A stretch of 64,000 nt of DNA. Origin: Mycobacterium sp. PO1 (GTDB lineage: Bacteria > Actinomycetota > Actinomycetes > Mycobacteriales > Mycobacteriaceae). Under the pieces are notes generated by a model, which worked only from the letters and a program-made list of their open reading frames with translations, ran no database searches and had not been told where the DNA came from. The translations under genes and the position numbers were made by a program. Shown here in pieces: positions 12,231 to 21,736 of this stretch (its first letter is position 1; each line of letters starts with the position of its first letter). The stretch covers positions 1-64,000 of the forward strand of contig NZ_BLTG01000002.1 in the NCBI RefSeq assembly GCF_017312405.1. The letters run 5' to 3'.

Positions 12231-13019
12231 CTACCGGGGCCGACCGACTTCGTAGGTGCCGTCGTTGTCGGTGAACGTGACCGTGACCTGACGTTTGGTG
12301 CCGTCGATGCTGACTTCGCAGGTGAACGTGTCGCCCTGGCGGACGGTCGGGTTCACGCCGTTGTTGCAGCTGACGTTACTGACGTTCTGGGCACCGTAGC
12401 CGTTGGTCTCGTCGGTCAGGATCTGCTGCACGCCGGTCTGCGCGGAGTCGATGTCCAGCTTGGTGGTGACGAAGAAGCCCGGGGTCCAGAAGCCGAGCAC
12501 CAGCACCACCGCCACCACGATCGCGACGAAAACGCCGACCACACCGCCGATCACCGCCAGCGACCGCTTGGAGCCGTCCTCCGATCCGGGTGCGGGATAG
12601 CCGCCGCCGGGATACTGCCCGTATTGGCCGGGCTGCTGACCGAACTGACCGGGTTGCTGGCCGTACTGGCCCGGCTGCTGCCCGTATCCCGGTGGCTGTC
12701 CGTACTGCTGGCCGTACGCACCGGGCTGCCCGTACTGGCCCGGCGGCGGGTAACCGCCCGAGTAGTCGGGCTGCTGCTGCCCGTACTGCTCGGCGCCGGG
12801 GTACTGCTGCGGCGGATAGGCCGGGGGCTGCTGGTACTGCGGGTACTGCTGCGGCGTATAGGCCGGCGGCTGCCACTGGTCGGAACCGGGGGCCTGCTCC
12901 GAACCGCTCGGCGGCTGCCAGCCCTGGTTCGCGGCCTCGCCGGTCGGCTGGTCAGCGCCCTGCTCGGGCTGCTGGCCCTGCCACGGCTGAGTGGGGTCAG
13001 ATCCCTGCGGTCCGCTCAT
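12231..13019 (-). CDS. Membrane protein with Pro/Gln/Tyr-rich N-tail and DUF4333 domain
   Basis: A 262-residue homologue of Rv2091c. Residues 1-160 are low complexity, built of repeats such as GQQPGQYGQ and YPPQQY. One membrane helix follows ([20 protein letters not shown]). The roughly 80-residue C-terminal DUF4333 domain, predicted outside the cell, has a conserved cysteine pair (VSCNNG and FTCEVS). The start at 13019 has a strong GAGGAGAG ribosome site. The function is unknown; the layout suggests an envelope protein with a flexible cytoplasmic tail. It ends 4 bp after the convergent exonuclease gene. Confidence 0.85.
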   Translation of the reverse strand: MSGPQGSDPTQPWQGQQPEQGADQPTGEAANQGWQPPSGSEQAPGSDQWQPPAYTPQQYPQYQQPPAYPPQQYPGAEQYGQQQPDYSGGYPPPGQYGQPGAYGQQYGQPPGYGQQPGQYGQQPGQFGQQPGQYGQYPGGGYPAPGSEDGSKRSLAVIGGVVGVFVAIVVAVVLVLGFWTPGFFVTTKLDIDSAQTGVQQILTDETNGYGAQNVSNVSCNNGVNPTVRQGDTFTCEVSIDGTKRQVTVTFTDNDGTYEVGRPR

Positions 13020-13076
13020 GTCTCTCCTCGGTCCTCCCGGCGATGTGCTGTCGGTACGGCTTGCCGGCACCCCACC

Positions 13077-15929
13077 CTACCCGGCGTCAACAGCTACGAC
13101 GCCGCGCCGAACGTCGTTGATCGCGCGTTTCGCGGTGGCCCGCAGCGCGGGCGAGGGCGCCGCGTTGCGGACCTGATCGGCCAAGTCCAGTACCTGTCGG
13201 CACCATCTCACGAAATCGCCCGCCGGCATGGATGTCCCGTTCCCCGCCGTGTCGCTGGCGGCGAGCGTGGCGGCCAGGTCGCCGGTGCTGGCCCAGCGGT
13301 AGACGGCCGTGACGAATCCGTCGTCGGGTTCGCGGCTCTGGGGCAGGCGGTGACGTTGTTCGTCGGTGCGCAGTTCGGACCACAGCCGTCTGGTCTGGTT
13401 CAGCGCGCGGCGCAGCGCGCCGGTCGGGATGTCCGCACCGTCGGGCGCGCTGTAGGCGTCGCGACGGGATTCGTAGAGCACCGACGACAGCGCGGCGGCC
13501 AGTTCGGCGGCGTCGAGCCCCTCCCACACCCCGGCGCGCAAGCACTCGGCGACGAGCAGATCGCTCTCGCTGTAGATCCGGGCGAGCAGCCGCCCGTCGT
13601 CGGTGACCGCAGGAGAAGCAGCGGCGGTGTCAGGCACTTCGGCGGCCCCGTGGTCCCCCGGTTGTCCCGGGGCTTCATGGCCGCGGGGAGCTTCGGTGTT
13701 GTCGGTGATGTAGCCGCGCTCGGTGAGCAGCACCACGATGCGGTCGAAGGTGTTGGCAAGTGAGTTGGTGGCCGCCGCGATCTTGGTGCGCAGCTGCTCG
13801 TTGTCCCGCTCGATGCGCAGATACCGTTCGGCGAGGCGCGCTTTGTCCTCACGGTCGGGCATGCTGTGTGCCCGGTGTGCCCGCATGCGGTCGCGCAGTG
13901 CGGCCAGCTCGGGGTCGATGTCGGGCTCGGCCGGGGACCCACCCCGGTGCCGCGAAGACGGACGTTGCAAACCGGCCGCCGCCGATCGCAGCGCCGCGGC
14001 CAGATCCCGGCGCGCCTTGGGATTGCGGTGCTCGACGCGTTTGGGAAGTGTCATGGTGCCCAGCGGTTTTCCGCCTCCGGGGTAGTCCGCCGACGAGATA
14101 CGACCGGCCCAGCGGTGCTCGGTCAGCACCAGCGGGCGGGGGTCGTCGCCTTCTCGGGCACGCTCGAGCACCACCGCCACCCCGATCCGCCGTCCGTGCG
14201 TGATCGCGATGATGTCGCCGCGGCGCAGCGCGGTCAGCGCGTCGTTGGCGGCCTGCCGACGCTGCAGACGCGACGCGCGCGACTGCGCCCGCTCGCGCGC
14301 CGTGATCTGTGCGCGTAGCCGCACATAATCCAGGATCGCCGAGTCGGTGCCGCCGAGCTGGGCGCCCAGGTCGGCCAGCATGCGCTCGCCACGCTGCAGC
14401 CCGCGAACCACCGACACCACCGACCGATCGGCCTGGTACTGCGCAAACGACCGCTCCAACAGCTCGTGGGCCTGCTCGGGGCCCATCTGGTTCACCAGGT
14501 TGATCGTCATGTTGTAGGTGGGGGCGAAGGAGCTGCGCAGCGGGAATGTGCGTGTCGATGCCAGCCCGGCGACCTCGGCGGGATCGGCGGCGCTGTCGTT
14601 GGGATTCCACAGCACGACCGCGTGTCCCTCGACGTCGATGCCGCGTCGGCCGGCCCGACCGGTCAGCTGGGTGTACTCCCCCGGTGTCAGCGGCAGGTGC
14701 TGTTCGCCGTTGTACTTCACCAGCCTCTCGAGCACGACCGTGCGGGCAGGCATGTTGATGCCCAGCGCCAGCGTCTCGGTGGCGAACACCGCCTTCACCA
14801 GGCCGGCGGTGAACAGTTCCTCGACCGTGTGGCGGAACGTCGGCAACATCCCGGCGTGGTGCGCGGCCAGGCCGCGCAGCAGGCCTTCGCGCCACTGGTG
14901 GAAATCGAGCACCACCAGGTCGGCGTCGTTGAGGTCTGCGGTGCGGCGATCGACGATCTCGGCGATCCGTTTGCGCTCGTCGTCGGTGGTCAGCCGCAGC
15001 GGTGACCGCAGGCACTGCTTGACCGCGGCGTCGCAGCCCACCCGCGAGAAGATGAACGTGATGGCCGGCAGCAGACCGGCCTCGTCGAGTACCCCGATCA
15101 CCTCGGGACGGCTCGGCACCCGGTACAGGCCGGGTCGCCCCGGTCGCCCACGTCCGCGGGGTTGCCAGTCGGCCAGCCGTTCGGCTTCGCGCCGGTGGGC
15201 GATGTGGCGCAACAGCTCGGGATCGACCAGCAGGTCACGCCCACCCTTCGCCGCGGTGGCGGCGCGGTAGTCGAACAGATCGAGCAAGCGTCGCCCGACC
15301 ATCACGTGCTGCCACAGCGGCACCGGGCGGTGTTCGTCGACGACGACGGTGGTGTCGCCGCGCACCGTCTGGATCCAGCCGCCGAACTCCTCGGCGTTGC
15401 TGACCGTCGCCGACAGGCTGACCAGGCGCACGTCGTCGGGCAGGTGCAGGATGACCTCCTCCCACACCGCGCCGCGCATACGGTCGGCCAGGAAGTGCAC
15501 CTCGTCCATCACCACGTGGGAAAGCCCTTGCAGCGCCGGGGAATCGGCGTAGAGCATATTGCGCAGCACTTCGGTGGTCATCACCACGACGTCGGCGTCG
15601 CCGTTGATGGCCTGATCTCCGGTGAGCAGGCCGATGCGCTGAGCGCCGTAGCGGCGCACCAGATCGCTGTGCTTCTGGTTGCTCAGCGCCTTGATCGGCG
15701 TGGTGTAGAAGCATTTGCGTCCGGCGGCCAGCGCCAGATGCACCGCGAACTCTCCGACCACGGTCTTGCCTGCACCGGTCGGCGCGCACACCAGCACCCC
15801 GTGCCCCTGGGCCAGCGCCTCGCAGGCGCGCCGTTGAAACGGGTCCAGCGCGAACGGCAGTTGCGCGGTGAAGTCGGCGAGATCGACAGGTCCCTCGCCG
15901 CCGTCAGGTTGCTTGATCATCGAAGTCAT
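13077..15929 (-). CDS. helY: Ski2-like DEAD/DEVH-box RNA helicase HelY
   Basis: ATP-dependent helicase of 950 residues, homologue of Rv2092c. Walker A is APTGAGKT near residue 50, motif [11 protein letters not shown], motif [11 protein letters not shown] and motif [14 protein letters not shown]; the C-terminal third has the DSHCT-like helical domain and ends [10 protein letters not shown]. It probably acts in RNA turnover or ribosome-linked RNA remodelling. The start at 15929 overlaps the tatC 3' end by 26 bp; an ATG at 15920 is an alternative. The overlap indicates co-transcription tatA-tatC-helY. Confidence 0.94.
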   Translation of the reverse strand: MTSMIKQPDGGEGPVDLADFTAQLPFALDPFQRRACEALAQGHGVLVCAPTGAGKTVVGEFAVHLALAAGRKCFYTTPIKALSNQKHSDLVRRYGAQRIGLLTGDQAINGDADVVVMTTEVLRNMLYADSPALQGLSHVVMDEVHFLADRMRGAVWEEVILHLPDDVRLVSLSATVSNAEEFGGWIQTVRGDTTVVVDEHRPVPLWQHVMVGRRLLDLFDYRAATAAKGGRDLLVDPELLRHIAHRREAERLADWQPRGRGRPGRPGLYRVPSRPEVIGVLDEAGLLPAITFIFSRVGCDAAVKQCLRSPLRLTTDDERKRIAEIVDRRTADLNDADLVVLDFHQWREGLLRGLAAHHAGMLPTFRHTVEELFTAGLVKAVFATETLALGINMPARTVVLERLVKYNGEQHLPLTPGEYTQLTGRAGRRGIDVEGHAVVLWNPNDSAADPAEVAGLASTRTFPLRSSFAPTYNMTINLVNQMGPEQAHELLERSFAQYQADRSVVSVVRGLQRGERMLADLGAQLGGTDSAILDYVRLRAQITARERAQSRASRLQRRQAANDALTALRRGDIIAITHGRRIGVAVVLERAREGDDPRPLVLTEHRWAGRISSADYPGGGKPLGTMTLPKRVEHRNPKARRDLAAALRSAAAGLQRPSSRHRGGSPAEPDIDPELAALRDRMRAHRAHSMPDREDKARLAERYLRIERDNEQLRTKIAAATNSLANTFDRIVVLLTERGYITDNTEAPRGHEAPGQPGDHGAAEVPDTAAASPAVTDDGRLLARIYSESDLLVAECLRAGVWEGLDAAELAAALSSVLYESRRDAYSAPDGADIPTGALRRALNQTRRLWSELRTDEQRHRLPQSREPDDGFVTAVYRWASTGDLAATLAASDTAGNGTSMPAGDFVRWCRQVLDLADQVRNAAPSPALRATAKRAINDVRRGVVAVDAG

Positions 15930-16863
15930 CGACCGCGAGTCGCGACGGTGTGGGCACGGCCGACGGCGCCTCGATCGTCTCCGCCGCGCCGATCGGGGCC
16001 GCTTCGTCGTCGGGCACCGTGGCCAGCGCGGCTCGCTTCGCCTTGCGTTTGTCGCTGAACCGCGCGACCTGGATCGCCACCTCCAGCAGCAGCGTCAGCG
16101 CCAGCGCGAGCGCCAGCATGGAGAACGGGTCGGAGCCGGGGGTGAAGAACGCGGCGAAGACGAACAGGCCCATGATCAGGCCCCGCCGCCACGCCTTGAG
16201 TCGCTCGTAGGGCAGCACCCCCACGAGGTTGAGCATGATGATCAGCAACGGGAACTCGAAGCTGAAGCCGAACACCAACAGCAGGTTGATCAAGAAGCCG
16301 AAATACTGGTCACCGGACAGCGCGGTGACCTGCACGTCACTGCCGACGGTCAGCAGGAAGCCCAGCGCCGTAGCCAGCACCGTGTACGCCAGCACTGCGC
16401 CCGCCATGAATAAGGCGGCGCCGACAGCGACGAAGACGACCGCGAATCGCCGCTCCTTGGCGTACAACCCCGGGGTGATGAACGCCCACAGCTGGTAGAG
16501 CCACACCGGACAGGCCAGCACGATGCCCGCGGTCAGACCGACCTTCAGCCTCAGCATGAACTGGTCGAACGGGGACGTGGCGAGCAGTCGGCAGGCGCCG
16601 TCGGAGGTGATGTCGGCGCGCGCGGACTCTGGCAGTTCGCAGTACGGGCCACGTAGCCAGTCGCCGAGGCTCGGCATCCCGAAGACCCCGTGGCTGTACC
16701 ACAGGAAGCCCAGAATGGTCGTCACGACGACAGCGAACGCCGAGATCAGAAGCCGGCCGCGCAGTTCGGTGAGGTGCTCGACCAGCGACATGGTGCCGTC
16801 GGGGTTGACCCGGGACCGGCGCCGCCGCGGGTCGATCTTCTTGAAAACTCCAGGTATCTGCAC
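15904..16863 (-). CDS. tatC: Sec-independent protein translocase TatC
   Basis: Core membrane subunit that recognises twin-arginine signal peptides. The 319 residues include the conserved [16 protein letters not shown]-terminal cytoplasmic motif and six predicted helices. A long charged C-terminal tail (about 70 residues) is typical of mycobacteria. It uses a GTG start. The gene follows tatA on the same strand after an 85-bp spacer that contains a perfect 12-bp hairpin, and it overlaps helY. The start agrees with mycobacterial TatC, which begins a few residues before the [14 protein letters not shown] segment. Confidence 0.95.
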   Translation of the reverse strand: MQIPGVFKKIDPRRRRSRVNPDGTMSLVEHLTELRGRLLISAFAVVVTTILGFLWYSHGVFGMPSLGDWLRGPYCELPESARADITSDGACRLLATSPFDQFMLRLKVGLTAGIVLACPVWLYQLWAFITPGLYAKERRFAVVFVAVGAALFMAGAVLAYTVLATALGFLLTVGSDVQVTALSGDQYFGFLINLLLVFGFSFEFPLLIIMLNLVGVLPYERLKAWRRGLIMGLFVFAAFFTPGSDPFSMLALALALTLLLEVAIQVARFSDKRKAKRAALATVPDDEAAPIGAAETIEAPSAVPTPSRLAVDDFDDQAT

Positions 16864-16905
16864 GGCTGCCTAGATGGTGCTCAGGCGCTCCGCACGAGAC
16901 GTGAA

Positions 16906-16938
16906 CTCACCCCGCGGGCACACTGGCCGCGGGGTGAG
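16906..16938 (-). terminator. Perfect 12-bp hairpin between tatA and tatC
   Basis: The arms CTCACCCCGCGG and CCGCGGGGTGAG are exact complements around a 9-nt loop, 10 bp past the tatA stop. It is very GC-rich and without a U-tract. It may act as a partial terminator or a 3' stabiliser separating tatA from tatC. Confidence 0.65.
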
Positions 16939-16948
16939 AGTCGACCCG

Positions 16949-17221
16949 TCAGGCTGAGCGCTTGTCCGACGACGACTCGGTGGACGCCTGCGTGGCGCCG
17001 CCGGACATGTCGCCGGCGTCCGAGACCCGCTCCGACGTGATCTGCGTCGGCTGATCCGACTTGCCCGACTGGGAATCTGCCTGCATCTCCTTGATCTCGG
17101 ACTTGAAGATGCGCATCGACTTACCCAGCGACCGCGCCGCGTCCGGGAGCTTCTTGGCACCGAACAGCAACACGAACACGGCGATCACGATGACCCAGTG
17201 CCAGGGTTGCAAACCACCCAA
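16949..17221 (-). CDS. tatA: Sec-independent translocase TatA
   Basis: The pore-forming Tat component. A 90-residue protein begins [32 protein letters not shown]: one membrane helix, the FGxKKLP hinge, then an amphipathic helix. A polar, Ser-rich tail follows. The start is a TTG, supported by a near-perfect GGAGG 8 nt upstream and by agreement with the M. tuberculosis TatA N-terminus. It stands between pafC and tatC on the same strand, 30 bp from pafC, so pafB-pafC-tatA may be one unit. Confidence 0.95.
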   Translation of the reverse strand: MGGLQPWHWVIVIAVFVLLFGAKKLPDAARSLGKSMRIFKSEIKEMQADSQSGKSDQPTQITSERVSDAGDMSGGATQASTESSSDKRSA

Positions 17222-17251
17222 TTTGGTTACCTCCAGACGTCTGCGCCGAGT

Positions 17252-18238
17252 CTACTCGCCAGAGGCCGGCACGCCGACCCGATAGGCGTCCAGAGCTGCC
17301 GAAGCCGCCTCCCGGACCCGTTCGGCCAGCTGCGGCGGGTCGAGCACCTGCACCGCTGAACCGAAGCCGAGGACGAATCGCGCCATCCACTGATCGGCGG
17401 CGTAGGTCATCGCGGCCTCGCAGGATCCGTCGTCGAATTCGCGCAGCACCCGCAGCGGGTAGTAGTCGAACATCCACGACGCCGACCGCTCCACCCGCAG
17501 CGTGGCCACGGGCAACGTCGGATCGGCGGTGTCCGGGTCGAACAGCGACGTGTCGGGGCCCTCCTGCACCGCGGGGGGCGGCGGAACGGACGGCTCCTCG
17601 AGCACCCGAGCGTCGACGATCCGGTCGAAGCGGAACAACCGGACCCCCTCGGCCGAACGGCACCAGGCCTCCAGGTAGCTGTGGTCACCGACCAGCACCA
17701 CCCGGATCGGGTCGACGACTCGGCTGGACAGCATGTCGTGAGAGGCGGAGTAGTACTCGAGCGCCAGCGCGCGGTCGGTGCGCACCGCGGTGCGCACCGC
17801 GGCGGCGGCGTCGCTCTCCGCCGGTGCGGGCTCGTCGACGGCGGCCCCGTCCTGGCCGTGGCCGGCGCGACCGGCCGCGGATTCGATCTTGGCGATCGCG
17901 CTGCGCGCGGCCTCCGGGTCGACCATGCCGGGCACGTCGACCAGCGCACGCAGGGCCACCAGCACCCCGGTCGCCTCAGGCGAGGTCAGCCGCAGCGGAT
18001 GGTCGATGCCTGCGGTGAAGGTGACCTCGATGGTGTCGCCGGAGAACTCGAAGTCGATCAGGTCACCCGGTCCGTAACCGGGCAACCCGCACATCCACAG
18101 CTGGTTGAGATCTTCGCGGAGCTGTTTGACGCTGACCCCGAGGTCGGTGGCCGCCTCGGTGTAGGTGATCCGCGGGTTGGCCTGGAAGTAGGGCACCATG
18201 TTCAGCAGCCGAACCAGCCGCGCCGAGGTTGCCGTCAT
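17252..18238 (-). CDS. pafC: WYL-domain transcriptional regulator PafC
   Basis: One half of the PafBC heterodimer, which activates the RecA-independent mycobacterial DNA-damage response. The 328 residues have an N-terminal winged HTH (RITYTEAATDLGVSVKQLREDLNQL) and a central WYL domain (VVDPIRVVLVGDHSYLEAWC...GVRLFRFDRI), which may bind a nucleic-acid ligand. The start overlaps the pafB stop by 4 bp (ATGA), so the two are translated in register, as expected of obligate partners. Confidence 0.94.
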   Translation of the reverse strand: MTATSARLVRLLNMVPYFQANPRITYTEAATDLGVSVKQLREDLNQLWMCGLPGYGPGDLIDFEFSGDTIEVTFTAGIDHPLRLTSPEATGVLVALRALVDVPGMVDPEAARSAIAKIESAAGRAGHGQDGAAVDEPAPAESDAAAAVRTAVRTDRALALEYYSASHDMLSSRVVDPIRVVLVGDHSYLEAWCRSAEGVRLFRFDRIVDARVLEEPSVPPPPAVQEGPDTSLFDPDTADPTLPVATLRVERSASWMFDYYPLRVLREFDDGSCEAAMTYAADQWMARFVLGFGSAVQVLDPPQLAERVREAASAALDAYRVGVPASGE

Positions 18239-19239
18239 GCGCTGACCTCGCGATCGGTGTCGGCGTGCGCCCGCAGCCGGGCGAGCACGTCCTCACGGAG
18301 CGTCGCAGGCTCCAGTGCCACCGCGTCGGCACCGTAGCTGGCCACCTCGCGGGCGAGCCGGTCGAACATCCCGATGTCGAGGGTGATCTCGTCACCGGCC
18401 CGTCCGCCCAGGGTTTTGGGCCCGATCACCGTGCCCTGTCTGCGTAGGGCTGTCGCGCGGCCCTCGGCCACCCATACCCGTGCCTCCCCGGTGCTCGGCC
18501 AGTCCCCGACGACCCGTGCCACGAGTTCGCGCAGGTTCACGTCCTCGGGCGGGTGCACCGAGCCGGATGCCCCGACCGCGGTGATTTCCGCGCCGATGCG
18601 CGAGAGCCGGAAGGTGCGCACCGCCTCGCGGTCCCGGTCGTGTCCGACGAGGTACCACCGGCCCCGATGGGTGACCACACCCCAGGGTTCCACCGTGCGG
18701 GTCACATAGGGCTCGCTGCGTGCCGCGCGGTGCGGAAACTGCACCGCCTGACCGGAGTCGACGGCGGCCAGCAGAATGCCCAGCACCTCCTCGGAGCCGC
18801 GCAGCCCGGGCAGCGCGGCCGTGGAGGTGATCGCGATGTCGTCCTCGACGGAATCGATATCGGCACCGGCGGCCCGGAGCTTCAACAACGCACCTTGGGT
18901 CGCGGTGATCAGCTCCGGGGATTCCCACAGCCGGGTCGCCACCGCGACGGCGGCGGCCTCGTCGGCGGTCAGATCCACCGCGGGCAGGGCGTACGCGTCG
19001 CGGTTGATCCGATAGCCCTCCGTCGGGTCGGTCGAGGACACCCGCCCGGTCTCCAGCGGGATGCCCAGGTCACGCAGTTCGTTCTTGTCGCGTTCGAACA
19101 TCCGAGAGAAGGCCTCGTCGCTTCCGTCACCGGAGTATCCGAGCACGGTCTCGCGGATCCGGTCGGCGGTGATGAAGGTGCGCGCCGACAACAGCGCGAT
19201 GACGAGATTCATCAACCGTTCGACTTTGGAGATCCCCAC
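18235..19239 (-). CDS. pafB: WYL-domain transcriptional regulator PafB
   Basis: Partner of PafC. The 334 residues match mycobacterial PafB closely: SKVERLMNLVIALLSARTFITADRIRE (winged HTH), EAFSRMFERDKNELRDLGIPLE, TDPTEGYRINRDAYALP and the WYL core EPWGVVTHRGRWYLVGHDRDREAVRTFRLSRI. It uses a GTG start right after a -10 box. In M. tuberculosis pafA, pafB and pafC are contiguous; here a methyltransferase on the opposite strand separates pafA from pafB, so pafBC needs its own promoter. Confidence 0.95.
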   Translation of the reverse strand: MGISKVERLMNLVIALLSARTFITADRIRETVLGYSGDGSDEAFSRMFERDKNELRDLGIPLETGRVSSTDPTEGYRINRDAYALPAVDLTADEAAAVAVATRLWESPELITATQGALLKLRAAGADIDSVEDDIAITSTAALPGLRGSEEVLGILLAAVDSGQAVQFPHRAARSEPYVTRTVEPWGVVTHRGRWYLVGHDRDREAVRTFRLSRIGAEITAVGASGSVHPPEDVNLRELVARVVGDWPSTGEARVWVAEGRATALRRQGTVIGPKTLGGRAGDEITLDIGMFDRLAREVASYGADAVALEPATLREDVLARLRAHADTDREVSA

Positions 19240-19246
19240 GCCCTAG

Positions 19247-19252
19247 AGCTTA
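19247..19252 (-). promoter_or_regulatory. -10 box of pafBC (leaderless)
   Basis: On the minus strand TAAGCT (TANNNT) lies 7 nt before the GTG of pafB. It borders directly on the palindromic repeat array. Confidence 0.5.
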
Positions 19253-19256
19253 AGGC

Positions 19257-19395
19257 GCGGCGGGGGTGCCGCCCGACGGCACGGCGGCGAGCCGCCCAAC
19301 GAGCACGGCGGCGAGCCGCCCAGAACTCACGGCGGCGAGCCGCCCAAAGAACAACGGCGGCGAGCCGCCCGTGATCCGGCGCGGCGAGCCTGACA
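19257..19395. repeat. Palindromic ~24-bp tandem array between pafB and the methyltransferase gene
   Basis: Four near-identical units start at 19281, 19305, 19329 and 19354, each with core ACGGCGGCGAGCCGCCC. Degenerate units flank them on both sides (19257-19280 and about 19377-19395). The core GGCGGC-GA-GCCGCC is self-complementary, so every unit can fold into a hairpin. The array fills the divergent spacer between two genes. Confidence 0.85.
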
Positions 19396-19406
19396 GGATC
19401 GGCGCC

Positions 19407-19997
19407 ATGGGAACCCGGTGGCAGAGCTCCGACGCCCCGCGCGGGCAGGATTACGACGCCCGCTGGGAACGGCTGGCCGCCAGCGGTGTCGGCGTGCACG
19501 GTGAAGCCGACCTGATCGAGTCGCTGCTGCGCGAGACGGGCGGCTCGACCGTGCTCGACGCGGGGTGCGGCACCGGGCGGGTCGCCATCGAACTGGCCGC
19601 CCGCGGATTCGCGGTGGTGGGACTCGACGCCGACCCGGCGATGCTGGCGGCCGCCCGGTCCAAGGCACCCGATCTGCGCTGGGTAGAGGCCGACCTCGTC
19701 GACACCGGCGATCACCTCAGCGAGGCCTTCGACCTGGTCGCGCTACCCGGCAACGTCATGATCTTCCTCGACCGCGGCACCGAGCCTGACGTCGTCGGCC
19801 AGCTGGCGGCGCGCCTGCGGCCCGGGGGTCTACTGGTCGCCGGATTCCAGCTGCAGACCGGTCGGCTGACACTCGATCGCTACGACGAGATCACCGTTGC
19901 GGCGGGCCTGCAACTGGTCGACCGATGGGCAACGTGGGACCGGGAGCCGTTTCACGGCGGTGACTATGCCGTTTCGGTGCACCGCCGCCCGGCATGA
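19407..19997 (+). CDS. Class I SAM-dependent methyltransferase
   Basis: A 196-residue methyltransferase with the SAM-binding motif I (TVLDAGCGTGRVAIELA, about residues 49-65), an acidic residue in VGLDADPAML, and the motif IV-like FDLVALPGNVMIF. The substrate is unknown. ATG 19407 is preferred: an upstream frame extension would only translate the repeat array. The gene lies opposite to and between pafB and pafA and ends immediately beside the pafA stop. Whether it has any role in pupylation or DNA damage is an open question. Confidence 0.85.
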   Translation: MGTRWQSSDAPRGQDYDARWERLAASGVGVHGEADLIESLLRETGGSTVLDAGCGTGRVAIELAARGFAVVGLDADPAMLAAARSKAPDLRWVEADLVDTGDHLSEAFDLVALPGNVMIFLDRGTEPDVVGQLAARLRPGGLLVAGFQLQTGRLTLDRYDEITVAAGLQLVDRWATWDREPFHGGDYAVSVHRRPA

Positions 19998-21356
19998 TCA
20001 CATGCTGGCGATGAGGCGCTTGACGCGCTCGTCGACCGACCGAAACGGGTCCTTGCACAAGACCGTTCGCTGCGCCTGATCGTTGAGCTTGAGGTGCACC
20101 CAGTCGACGGTGAAGTCGCGACCGGCTTCCTGGGCGGCGCTGATGAACTCACCACGCAGCTTGGCGCGGGTGGTCTGCGGCGGGGTGTCCACCGCGGCCT
20201 CGATCTCCTCGTCGGTGGTGATGCGCGCCGCCAATCCTTTGCGCTGCAACAGGTCGAACACCCCACGCCCACGCTTGATGTCGTGGTAGGCCAAATCGAG
20301 CTGGCTGATCTTGGGGTCGGACAGCTCCATGTTGTAGCGGTCCTGGTAGCGCTGGAACAGCTTGCGCTTGATGACCCAGTCGATCTCGGTATCGACCTTG
20401 GCGAAGTCCTGACTCTCGACGGCGTCGAGCTGGCGTCCCCACAGGTCGACGACCTGGTTGATCTGCGCGTTGGGTTCGCGGGTCTGCAGATACTCGACGG
20501 CGCGGGCGTAGTACTCGCGCTGGATGTCCAGCGCGCTGGCCTGCCGGCCGCCGGCCAGCCGCACCGGGCGTCGACCGGTCAGATCGTGGCTGACCTCGCG
20601 GATCGCCCGGATCGGGTTGTCCAGTGAGAAGTCTCGGAACGCCACGCCGGCTTCGATCATCTCCAGCACCAACGATGCCGAACCCACCTTGAGCATGGTG
20701 GTCGACTCGCTCATGTTGGAGTCGCCGACGATGACGTGCAGCCTGCGGTATTTCTCGGCGTCGGCGTGCGGCTCGTCGCGGGTGTTGATGATGGGGCGCG
20801 AGCGGGTGGTGGCGCTCGACACACCCTCCCAGATGTGCTCGGCCCGTTGGGACAGGCAGAAGGTCGCCGCCTTGGGGGTTTGCAGCACCTTGCCTGCGCC
20901 GCAGATCAACTGGCGGGTCACCAGGAACGGCAGCAAGACGTCGGAGATCCGGGAGAACTCGCCCGCCCGGACGATCAGGTAGTTCTCGTGGCAGCCGTAG
21001 GAGTTACCCGCCGAGTCGGTGTTGTTCTTGAACAGGTAGATGTCGCCGCCGATGCCCTCGTCGGCCAAGCGCTGTTCGGCGTCGATCAACAGGTCTTCGA
21101 GCACCCGTTCCCCGGCGCGGTCATGGGTGACCAGCTGGCTGAGGTTGTCGCACTCGGCGGTGGCGTATTCGGGGTGGCTGCCCACATCGAGGTACAGGCG
21201 CGCACCGTTGCGGAGGAAGACGTTGCTGCTGCGTCCCCACGACACCACCCGCCGGAACAGGTAGCGGGCGACCTCGTCGGGACTCAGCCGGCGATGGCCG
21301 TGGAACGTGCAGGTGACACCGAACTCTGTCTCGATGCCCATGATTCGTCGCTGCAC
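19998..21356 (-). CDS. pafA: Pup-protein ligase PafA
   Basis: Attaches Pup through its C-terminal glutamate to substrate lysines, using ATP. The 452 residues equal the M. tuberculosis enzyme in length. The N-terminus [16 protein letters not shown] carries the Mg-ligand Glu9. [17 protein letters not shown] carries the catalytic Asp57, and [18 protein letters not shown] and [20 protein letters not shown] form the nucleotide site of the glutamine-synthetase-like fold. The GTG at 21356 is chosen from this alignment and from the -10 box 7 nt upstream. Confidence 0.97.
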   Translation of the reverse strand: MQRRIMGIETEFGVTCTFHGHRRLSPDEVARYLFRRVVSWGRSSNVFLRNGARLYLDVGSHPEYATAECDNLSQLVTHDRAGERVLEDLLIDAEQRLADEGIGGDIYLFKNNTDSAGNSYGCHENYLIVRAGEFSRISDVLLPFLVTRQLICGAGKVLQTPKAATFCLSQRAEHIWEGVSSATTRSRPIINTRDEPHADAEKYRRLHVIVGDSNMSESTTMLKVGSASLVLEMIEAGVAFRDFSLDNPIRAIREVSHDLTGRRPVRLAGGRQASALDIQREYYARAVEYLQTREPNAQINQVVDLWGRQLDAVESQDFAKVDTEIDWVIKRKLFQRYQDRYNMELSDPKISQLDLAYHDIKRGRGVFDLLQRKGLAARITTDEEIEAAVDTPPQTTRAKLRGEFISAAQEAGRDFTVDWVHLKLNDQAQRTVLCKDPFRSVDERVKRLIASM

Positions 21357-21363
21357 CTCATCG

Positions 21364-21369
21364 AGACTA
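21364..21369 (-). promoter_or_regulatory. -10 box of pafA (leaderless)
   Basis: On the minus strand TAGTCT (TANNNT) ends 7 nt before the GTG at 21356. No Shine-Dalgarno is visible. Confidence 0.5.
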
Positions 21370-21460
21370 CTTGCTGCCCGACCGGCGTGGTGGCCGGACC
21401 ACGCCCAAGACCCTGTGGATAACCGGATCGGGGGCGCGCCGGGATCTGTCAGCATGAGCC

Positions 21461-21736
21461 ATGGGGGAAATCGCCAGGGTCGATCTGGAGCAACTGCGCA
21501 GCCTTGCCGACCGCGTCACTGCGGCGGCCGGTGACGTCACCGAACTGCGACCAACCGCGCTGGGCGACGGATTGATCGGCTCGGCAGCGGCCGCCGCCGT
21601 GGCTGGACAACCGCTCAGCGACCGGATCGCCGAAGCGGCGGCGGGACTGCGCGGCTGGGCCCAGGCGGCCCGGCAGTCAGCCGATGCACTCGAGCAAGCC
21701 GACCGCGCCCACACCGGTCGATTCCCTGTGCGGTGA
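21461..21736 (+). CDS. Small helical type VII secretion-like (EspC/WXG-like) protein
   Basis: A 91-residue, all-helical, Ala-rich protein ([25 protein letters not shown]... ADALEQADR). It resembles the EspC/DUF2580-type or WXG100-like partners of type VII secretion substrates: two helices joined by a short turn, no signal peptide, no cysteine. Its stop overlaps the next gene by 4 bp (GTGA), the usual layout of a small partner ahead of a larger effector. I place it in this group by size, composition and context; no diagnostic WXG is visible. Confidence 0.6.
   Translation: MGEIARVDLEQLRSLADRVTAAAGDVTELRPTALGDGLIGSAAAAAVAGQPLSDRIAEAAAGLRGWAQAARQSADALEQADRAHTGRFPVR

Noticed and set aside
19281..19371. 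The 24-bp array as a CRISPR
   Set aside because: Spacers would be only about 6-8 bp, units are palindromic and directly abutting, and no cas genes are present. It is a tandem repeat.
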